DNA from: Gnetum montanum
Lineage: Eukaryota > Streptophyta > Gnetopsida > Gnetales > Gnetaceae
Direction: 5' to 3'
Assembly: GCA_015680685.1 (NCBI GenBank)
Contig: MNCI01025299.1
Coordinates: forward strand, 280,444-344,443
Length of the DNA stretch: 64,000 nucleotides
The position numbers and the translations under genes are program-made. The notes under the pieces were generated by a model that saw nothing but the letters and a program-made list of their open reading frames with translations, did not search any database and was not told where the DNA came from. Every line of letters begins with the position of its first letter. Positions within the stretch are counted from its first letter, which is position 1. This document shows positions 57,011-64,000 of this stretch, in pieces.

Positions 57011-59865
57011 TACATGTTCTGTTTAGTTAATTATTTTTGGGTCAGTTTTGAGGGGTTTTTAAGAGAGTTGTCATGTCCCAAATTATTATTAAACGGTCCT
57101 TTGTTCAAGCCTGCATTTCTCTCAATATGAAAACATGAGAAGCTGGAAAATGTATTAATGAAGATTTCAAAGTTTAGAACCATGTTAATCCATAATGATG
57201 TTCAAGCTTAGTGTATATCAAATGTTATTGTTGTTTCTCCTATCCATATTGCACATGAGCACAAAATATTCAGTTCATTTTCTCCTTCATAAAATTAGAA
57301 TTTTGATTATTTAATAATGCTAGTATAGATGTTACTATTCTTTTTCTATATTTTCTGTTATCTAGCATTTATTGATTTCTGATTTCTTAGATAATAGTAA
57401 AAATGAAAATGACAACCATCACTCATAGAATCTACCTCTGCTTCTCTCTTTTTCTTTTTTTTAAGAAAAAGAAATTTAGAGATTTTCTATTCTCTGTTTT
57501 AGCTTGAGAAATTAAGGAAAAAAGGGGGACTATTATTATTATTATTATTTGGCTGGTAATTTATTTTCCAAGATTGTATCTCCCAATTACTAATATTGCA
57601 GAGCCTAAAAGATACCTTACACTGAGAGGGGAAAAAATCAATACAACAAAACCTTGTCAAATCCCAACGCCCATGAACTGTGCAGATTATTATTTTAGAT
57701 TTATTTTCAAGCCCTCCATCTCCCCTAAACACAGATTTGATTGTTAAAAATTCAAGCCCTACTTTCAGACTTTTTTTGCCCAATTCGGATGTCTGAAAAT
57801 GAAAGAAAACAATTGCTAATTGTTCCATGAAAAACAAACCCTAAATATTGTAACTCTCTCTATTGTATGTTGTGAGCTAGTTCTTATATGACAATTACAC
57901 TTGAGATGCACAGTTATTTCTTTCATTTGTATGTTGGGAATATTGCATCTTGGAAGCCTGAAAGTCTCTTTGGAGTAAGTTTTTCGTTATATGAATGTTT
58001 GTACATTTTGTCATAGTTAGATTATCCTTTCATGGAAAGTAAATATTGTTTATTTATTTGTGCTATAATGAGCTAATCCCATTTATTTATCAGCAATTAT
58101 ATTATTTTATTTGTCGAAAGAAAAGAAAGAAAATATGTGTGATCAGCTATGTTTATTTGCTTTCCATAAAATTATCCCACATGAATTATGATTAGAAGCC
58201 CTTTGGGCCTTGAGATAAGCAATTCACCTAAACTAACAGTTAGTAATTCGGTGGATGATGCATTTGATTGGTGTGCACCATGTAGTAATTTTAGAAATCA
58301 TTAACTAATCATTCTACTAATATATTCATCCCCATACCTTAAACGGACAGGTTTCATTGTTTATTTATTTTGCATACACCTGCCCTAGATGTGGAGATGA
58401 GAACCACTACCCAACCCTACCCATACTTATGTATACACCCTGCCCTAGATGTGGAGATGAACCACTATCCAACCCTACATGTACATATGCTGACTTCGGC
58501 TTAATATCCTAAGCCATTAAACCCAAGGGGGTTGAGTTGCACAACACCCAAAGGTTTTCAATCATGCAAGCACCATTTTTAAGTGTGTACCCACCTCACG
58601 TACAATCCTTGATCACCTATATTGAGGGTATATCAAGCTGTAGTCCAAAAATAATGGTTGAGCCAAGCCTTGTTTGTGTAGTTTAGAATCCAAGAATAAC
58701 CCCACTCATAGCCAAATGGTGCCCAGATTCTTTGAGTTGGATGGCCCTCAATGTAGGAATACAATGCCACCTTGCATGGGCAAAGTTGTCAAGACCTATA
58801 TATTTTTTATTCCCAACCATTGTTTGAAGCCTTTATAGATTAAATGGTCTTGTATAGTACAAACTTAGTGGAGGACTAGTATTACATTCAACCACATATG
58901 TTGGTGTTGCTTGTAAACGAAAACTTGAAACTAGTGACTCGCTCATATGTTTGATGTTCTCTAGCCTCACAAATGATGGGAAGTGTCAGCAATCACCCTT
59001 GATGATGTTAGCTTTTTTTAGATGTCATAGCGCTACTAAAGTTGGATGATATGCAATAGATGCATCAATCCTTAGAATTATGAAAAGTGACAAGGTCTCA
59101 TCCTATCAACAACTTCTTAAGTCTAATCAAAGAAAGAGATACATAGGCCCTGTAATCACCCCATCATTATGAGTCACATCCTTATTAATTGCTAATGTAA
59201 GTATAATACCATGTTTTAAGAGGATTAAAAAAGAAAAAAATTGTACTAATCTTTCGAGGGTGGTTATTAGTAGGTCCTACATGTTATGATAATCCTAATA
59301 AACATTATCAAAGGATTTTAACCTAATCTAATAGGAGACACACCAAACAAACACTAGAACCAACACAATGCTCACTTGGCCATCTTACAAATTATCTCGA
59401 GGATTTGTGTGCATCCAAAATTTTTCCCAATGATGACATCCATAAATTACCTAACATCTTTTCTTTGATGGCATTTCAATGCTCACAAAAGATTTCATCT
59501 CCACTAGGGTCACTCAATGAAATCAAATTAGTAGCTAAACTTAATAGATAAAATAAAAACTTAAAGTCAAATAGTTAAATTGCAAAATTATTATGAGAAA
59601 CATTAGATATTATTTAGATGGATGGTTAGAAATGTGACAAAGTTATAATCAAGAATGAAACTTTACTTCATCTGTGCTCATGCCCAAAACAAATATTGGT
59701 GATTCTTCCAATGTGCAATGCCTAATAAGTATATGGAATGACATACACAAATTAGTCACTAAAGTGAGAAGCTAAATAAACATGATTAACCATGAATTCT
59801 TGGTTCCCTCACAATAATGTACTTAATGCATATGACAAAGTCTCTCGAGTAGCCATCAAATTTAT
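57011..59865. other. Non-coding sequence with a short tandem repeat, no gene identified
   Basis: AT-rich. It holds an (ATT)n microsatellite at 57529-57549 and a two-copy tandem repeat of about 60 bp at 58373-58492 (CCCTAGATGTGGAGATGA in each). The minus ORF at 57499-57837 was considered as a first exon but not supported. Confidence 0.5.
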
Positions 59866-60256
59866 AGTGCTCCATATTGTACATTTGACCTTGGTATTCT
59901 ATTAAATACTTAGACTTTAATTTGTTTTAAAGCTTATATATATTTGTAGATGTGCCTAATGCTTCTTAGTAACATGAAAATCTTTGTTTGGATGACATAA
60001 GCAAGATTACAATTTATTTCTAATTTTTAATTTTTTTATTATTTAAATTTAATATATATAATTGACAAATGAGCATGGCAAAGTCTACCATTATTTTAGA
60101 ATGATACTAGGAAATTAATGCAATGTGGATCCATGATTTATTTTTATGTTTATTTAAAATTTTTAATTTATTATATATTTAATTAATTAAAACACAAAAA
60201 AATTCAAAGTTGTCGGATCGCATTCAGATTTGGTGGATTAACTTAGTTTTATACCT
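59866..60256 (+). repeat. Diverged second copy of the LTR-like repeat
   Basis: It aligns with 54735-55140 (TTGTACAT.TGACC, AAAGCTTATATATATTTG, ATGTGGATCCATG.TTTATTTT, AAAATTCAAAGTTGT.GGATC). It breaks off at the N at 60257. Confidence 0.75.
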
Positions 60257-60257
60257 N
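60257..60257. other. Single N: probable assembly join
   Basis: The sequence changes from AT-rich repeat to GC-rich LINE exactly at this base. Confidence 0.6.
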
Positions 60258-60515
60258 ACGACTGAACTCGAGCTCCCCCCCCTTGGCGAATGGGTAAACG
60301 TGGTCCAGGGGAGCTCAAAGGCGCGCAAAGCTCCGGGGCCAACGACCACGCCTGTCGCTCAGTGTGGCGACCCGGGACCGCTCGGGGGAGACCGCCGCCC
60401 AGGACGGCCTAGTGAGAACCAAACCCGAGGAAAACAGACCCAAAGGAACATCGACCTGGGATTACAACAGACCCTCCAGGAGGTCTATCAATGCCGCACC
60501 CCCAGTTTCCCATGA
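60258..60515 (+). CDS. LINE ORF1, C-terminal end only
   Basis: The open frame enters from the N at 60257 and ends at TGA 60513-60515. It is rich in Pro, Gly and Arg (GDRRPGRPSENQTRGKQTQR), as expected for the tail of a nucleic-acid-binding ORF1 protein. The stop overlaps the ORF2 start as ATGA, suggesting coupled translation. Confidence 0.6.
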   Translation, partial: TTELELPPLGEWVNVVQGSSKARKAPGPTTTPVAQCGDPGPLGGDRRPGRPSENQTRGKQTQRNIDLGLQQTLQEVYQCRTPSFP

Positions 60516-61730
60516 AGTTGCTCAGCTGGAATTGTAGGGGACAGGGTACCCCGTACAAAAGAAATACCCTGCGCAGGATTGTTCAGGCCGAGAACTGTGA
60601 TATTGTCTGCCTCCAGGAGACAAAGCTACAGGCAACGGAGGCAGATTTCCTCCATTGGAGCGGGTGGAATACCCAGATGCACCCCTCCATTGGCAGAGCT
60701 GGTGGCATGGCTATCATTGCCCGGTACACCATGAATCTCGTGGACGCATCCCATTGGGCCCTCATTGTTCAGCTCCCCTCGCAGGGGGTCTGGCTGACCA
60801 ATTTCTACGGTGCCCAAAATTGGGAGCAGCGCATCCAGGAGTTGGCACGGGTGGCACGGCTGATTCCGGACCACAAATCTTGGGTTTTGGCTGGAGATTT
60901 CAACCAGCGCCTGCATCCGTGGGAGAAGTCGGGGGGAGCTGCCCCCCCGCCACCCGGTGCTGCTGAGTTCCAGGATTTCCTATCGACTTTCTCTTTGGTT
61001 GACCTGCCCATTGAGAATTGCCGTTTCACCTGGAGCAACCGACGGAAGGGCCCGGATCGGGTCCTCACCCATATTGATCGGGTTTGCATCAGCACGGACA
61101 TGATGCTTCGTTCCTCAATGCGGGTGACGGGGCATGAAAGGGTGGCTTCTGACCACCGCTTGCTGACAGTTACCATCGGTCCGGATAAGCCCGACACCCC
61201 GCGCCCCTTTTGCTTCGAAGCTTCATGGTTGACCAAACCATGGTTGCAGCCGCTGGTGGAGGCGATCTGGACGGACTATCAACCCAGCTGGGAGGACCCT
61301 CGGAACTTCCTACGGGAAGCGTTACTCCGGCTGAAGTGGGCTATCAAGGGACGACCAATGGCGGACAAGTTTTCCTTCCGCACTAGTCAGCGGGAGCTCT
61401 GGGACACGCTCGGCAGGATTCAAACCCGGCAGGAGGCGGGGGAGGATCTCCACACAGAGGAGCAGCGGACGCTAAGGCAGCTGCAGGCCCTGGATCAGGA
61501 GGAGGAAACCTACTGGCGGCAGCGCTCCCGGGTGCGTTGGATTCGGGACGGTGACCGGCAGACCAGATTCTTCTTTGCCATGGCCAAGTCGCGGGGAGGT
61601 GGCATGCCTAGACGTCTCCGAAACCAGGACGGAGACATCGTTGATGACCCGCAATGCATGGCACAAATGCTGACGCAATACTGGGGGGGATTTGGGCTAA
61701 ACGTCCTACTAGGCCGGTCTCGGTCCCAGT
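60512..61730 (+). CDS. LINE ORF2, endonuclease domain and linker
   Basis: I chose ATG 60512 because it begins MKLLSWNCRG, the standard APE-endonuclease start, and overlaps the ORF1 stop. An earlier in-frame ATG at 60491 adds seven residues. Visible motifs are LQETKL (metal-binding Glu), LAGDFNQRLHPWE, RFTWSNRRKG, HIDRVCIS and ASDHRLL (the SDH catalytic block). The enzyme nicks target DNA to prime reverse transcription. A Gln/Glu-rich linker (LRQLQALDQEEETYWRQRSR) leads to the RT. The reading is lost by a frameshift between about 61690 and 61730. Confidence 0.88.
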
Positions 61731-62651
61731 CCCACGAGTGTTGTGCGCGCAAGATAATGCGCGGCTGTTGGCTCCTTTCTCCTGGCAGGAACTCACGACC
61801 ACAATCCAAAGCATGTCGGGAGGGAAAGCGCCTGGACCTGACGAGTGGACCCTCGAATTTTTCAAAACTTTCCTGGATATCGTGGGGCCCAATCTACTGG
61901 ACGCACTGAACCTCATGCTGGCCAGGAGACAAATCCGTAGGGAGATAAACTGCTCACGAATTGTGTGCATCCCAAAACAGGTTGACGCACAACGACCTGA
62001 GCAGTTTCGCCCTATCGGAGTGTGCAACGTGATCCTCCGAATCTTCTCAAAGTTGTTGGTGCATTGGCTTGCGCCGCTCATGCCCAAGCTGGTGGGAAAG
62101 AACCAGGCAGGCTTCGTGCAGGGTCGGGTCATCCAGGACCAGATCCTCCTCATGCAGGAGGTGGTCCATTCGCTCAGAAGCTCGGGTTTCCCGGGCCTCT
62201 GTCTCAAACTGGACATCACGAAGGCTTACGACACCCTAAGTTGGGAGGCTCTGCAGACCATCATGCAACATAAAGGCTTCGACCCACAGTTCACCCGATT
62301 GTGCATACACATGCAATCCTCGGCGGGCTATTCCTTTGATGTGGGGGGAAGGCTGTGGGGCCTCGCTTCCCCTGGGAGGGGGTTGAGGCAAGGGGACCCA
62401 CTCTCTCCCCTCCTCTTCATTATTGCCATGGACCTGATGCAGCATTACTGTAGTACTTCCGGGGTCCATGGGCTGAACATTGCGGGTGTGACCTGTCGGG
62501 CGGAGCATTATGCAGATGACACAATGTTGCTTAGCAGGGCGGCAGTCCCACAAGCCCGCTGCATTAATTTGGCATTGGCTCGGTTGGCTGCGGAGCTGGG
62601 GTTAAAAGTCAACAGGGCTAAGTCCGCGGTCTATTTCGTAAACGTGGACGA
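61731..62651 (+). pseudogene. LINE ORF2, reverse transcriptase fingers and palm (thumb missing)
   Basis: In the frame entered after the frameshift the RT shows GGKAPGPDEWTLEFFK, FRPIGVCNVILRIFSKLL, NQAGFVQGRVIQDQILL, LDITKAYDTLSW (motif A), GLRQGDPLSPLLF (motif B) and HYADDTMLL (motif C). All catalytic Asp residues are present. After GLKVNRAKSAVYFV the sequence reaches the N at 62652, and the thumb region that should follow, still present in the copy at about 32300-31920, is absent. Confidence 0.88.
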
Positions 62652-62652
62652 N
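62652..62652. other. Single N: probable collapsed gap inside the LINE
   Basis: Reading frame and domain continuity both break at this base; several hundred bases of ORF2 appear to be missing. Confidence 0.65.
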
Positions 62653-63871
62653 TGTGGCGCACCCACGCGACGCGGGCGGCCTGGGAATCACGACCTTCGA
62701 GGACGAGTTAATGTTGGGGCGGCAACGGCTCGTCCTCCGGCTCGCGCGGCCGCATCGGGACCCGATCCCCTGGATTGATGTCATTCGCAATAAATACGTC
62801 TGCTGGGAGGCGACGACGCGGGACTCCAAGTCCTGGCAAGTGGTGGCTCGACACGCGCGCGACATGCAGACCTCGGGCTGGGCGCATCTTGAGCCAAGAG
62901 CCATCATGACAGCGAAATACCCCCGATGCGACACGTGGCGGAAGATTTGGAAAGGCAGGTTGCCGGAAAAAATCAAATTTTTTCTCTGGCTGCTGCAGCA
63001 CGACGCGCTGCCGGTCCAAAATTTATTGAGGCGGCACAGGGTGCTCGAGGCAGACACGTGTCCGACATGCGGGGGGGCGGAAGAGACTGTCGCCCACTTT
63101 GTGCGCGACTGTCCCCGCACGCGCGACGTGTGGCACGCGGCCGCGGTGCCTCCCCCAAGGCGGGTGAATGGAGATTCATGGGCCGCCCTACTTCTTTGGA
63201 AGGTGTGGAAGGCCCGCAACAACTTTATCTTTCGGCAACAGAGGCGCCCCCCTCCGCAGCAGCTAGTCTGGCAGGCGTCCTGCACGTGGAAGGAAATCGA
63301 AAACGCCATGGGACAAACGCCCACGTACGAACCTGACTGCGCCGCTTTTCAGGAATTCAAGGAGCTCTGGCAGTTGGTGATTCAATGTGGTTGGGATGTT
63401 CCTCTACAGCGACTTGTGGGGGACCCAAATTTGGCTGATGATGCCTTCTTTTCCAACTGGGTCAACGACCGCACCTTCTTCAGGGGGAGGGAAATCTGGG
63501 TCACGGAGGCAGCTATCACCTGCTGTCTGGGGACCCCCATCGCTGGGGAAACCATCTTACCTTCAACCCACGGCTTCCAGGACGCAGAGATGTTCTTCAG
63601 AGGGCCCCTCCCCAGGACCAAAAGTCGGCAGGTGCCTAGATCTGCCCTCCCCCGCCTTTGGGCCCGCGAGGTGGACCTGGTGGATCGGTACTTTGTCCAG
63701 TCAGGCAACGGGTCCAAGCTGCAGGGCCTGCACTTCACCTTCCTCCGTTGCCTTAAGACAGGTGGCCAGGTCAACCTCCCCCTCTATTTTAAGGAGGCCC
63801 TCCGCCTCAAACGTCGGGGTAAGCACTCAGGTGTGATTCTGGCTCTGTGGCGGGGGGCGGAGGGGGGGTAG
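62653..63871 (+). CDS. LINE ORF2, post-RT zinc domain and C-terminal extension
   Basis: The frame reads HPRDAGGLGITTFEDELMLG, the usual start of the post-RT segment. The zf-RVT motif is RLPEKIKFFLWLLQHDALP followed by CPTCGGAEETVAHFVRDC. A WKVWKARNNFIF block ends this part. From about 63330 an extra domain follows: WVNDRTFFRGREIWVTEAA, GTPIAGETILP, RYFVQSGNGSKLQGLHFTFL and GGQVNLPLYFKEALRLKRR. This tail matches the start of the LINE copy at 19620, and its NLP block resembles the gypsy 3' ORF at 15004-16039. The stop at 63869-63871 is probably a frameshift effect, since coding-like sequence continues. Confidence 0.8.
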
Positions 63872-64000
63872 CAGCCCTCCTCCTTTGCCCCCCCTCGAGG
63901 GAGCTGCCCCCCCGGGTCTTCGCGGGGGGCGGCGGATCCCAGTCCTTGGGGTGATGACGTCGTGTGGGATCGCAGGGCCCCGAGGGCGCAGCGCCCCCCC
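63872..64000 (+). other. LINE ORF2 continuation in another frame
   Basis: A GC-rich, Pro/Gly-coding stretch. One frame reads WGDDVVWDRRAPRAQ, which aligns with GHDDASSSWVLEAPRPN in the copy at 20060-20110. The coiled-coil and J-like part, if present in this copy, would lie beyond the window. Confidence 0.5.

Larger units (their letters stand above)
60258..64000 (+). mobile_element. GC-rich L1-type LINE, least decayed copy, runs off the window
   Basis: This contains the end of ORF1, then ORF2 with endonuclease, reverse transcriptase, post-RT zinc domain and an extra C-terminal domain. It keeps CG-rich coding with strong GC3 bias, unlike the decayed copies at 1-1103, 19620, 21360, 23490 and 29610. 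It is damaged by one frameshift (about 61690-61730), a missing segment at the N at 62652 and a frame end at 63871. Confidence 0.9.

Noticed and set aside
57499-57837. Minus-strand ORF as the first exon of the ATG14-like gene
   Set aside because: It lacks the expected CxxC...CxxC pattern before RLNE and the exon phase could not be matched.

Overview
This window comes from a large, repeat-rich plant nuclear genome, most likely a seed plant. The evidence is a host gene split by GT-AG introns of up to about 24.9 kb, plant-type Ty1/copia and Ty3/gypsy elements (including a Tat-lineage element with dual RNase H), and many L1-type LINE copies. A gymnosperm or another large-genome seed plant would fit, but the sequence does not settle the species. 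No bacterial genes, CRISPR arrays, tRNA or rRNA genes were seen.

The one clear host gene lies on the minus strand between 51488 and 17953. Nine exons totalling 343 uninterrupted codons encode most of a plant ATG14/UVRAG-type (Vps38-like) autophagy protein. Its Cys-rich N-terminus and its C-terminus are missing from view. Its introns hold nearly everything else seen between 18 and 51 kb.

Layout. 1-1103: decayed LINE endonuclease. 1476-17803: copia element with 203-bp LTRs and target duplication AATTG, split inside its RNase H gene by a complete Athila-like gypsy element (5742-17289, LTRs of about 884 bp, target duplication ACTGG). 17953-26526: ATG14-like exons with antisense LINE 3' ends in the introns. 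29610-33880: long LINE on the minus strand. 33883-34504: 311-bp tandem duplication. 36070-48753: a 12.7-kb Tat-lineage insertion flanked by the 5-bp duplication ATGAG, whose two ends are the same 3' LTR region in inverted orientation. Its arms are about 3.95 kb. Its centre holds one RT-RNase H-aRNH-integrase gene and, on the other strand, an intron-containing fragment of a host NIF/FCP1-like (HAD) gene. 54728-57000: LTR-like sequence with an exact 450-bp tandem duplication. 60258-64000: GC-rich LINE bounded and interrupted by single N positions.

The most unusual features are (1) the palindromic retrotransposon with a captured host gene and a template-switch scar, and (2) a LINE family whose ORF2 tail carries a Glu-rich coiled coil followed by a DnaJ/J-domain-like module, seen in several copies. 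All comparisons were made by eye; identities and counts are approximate.
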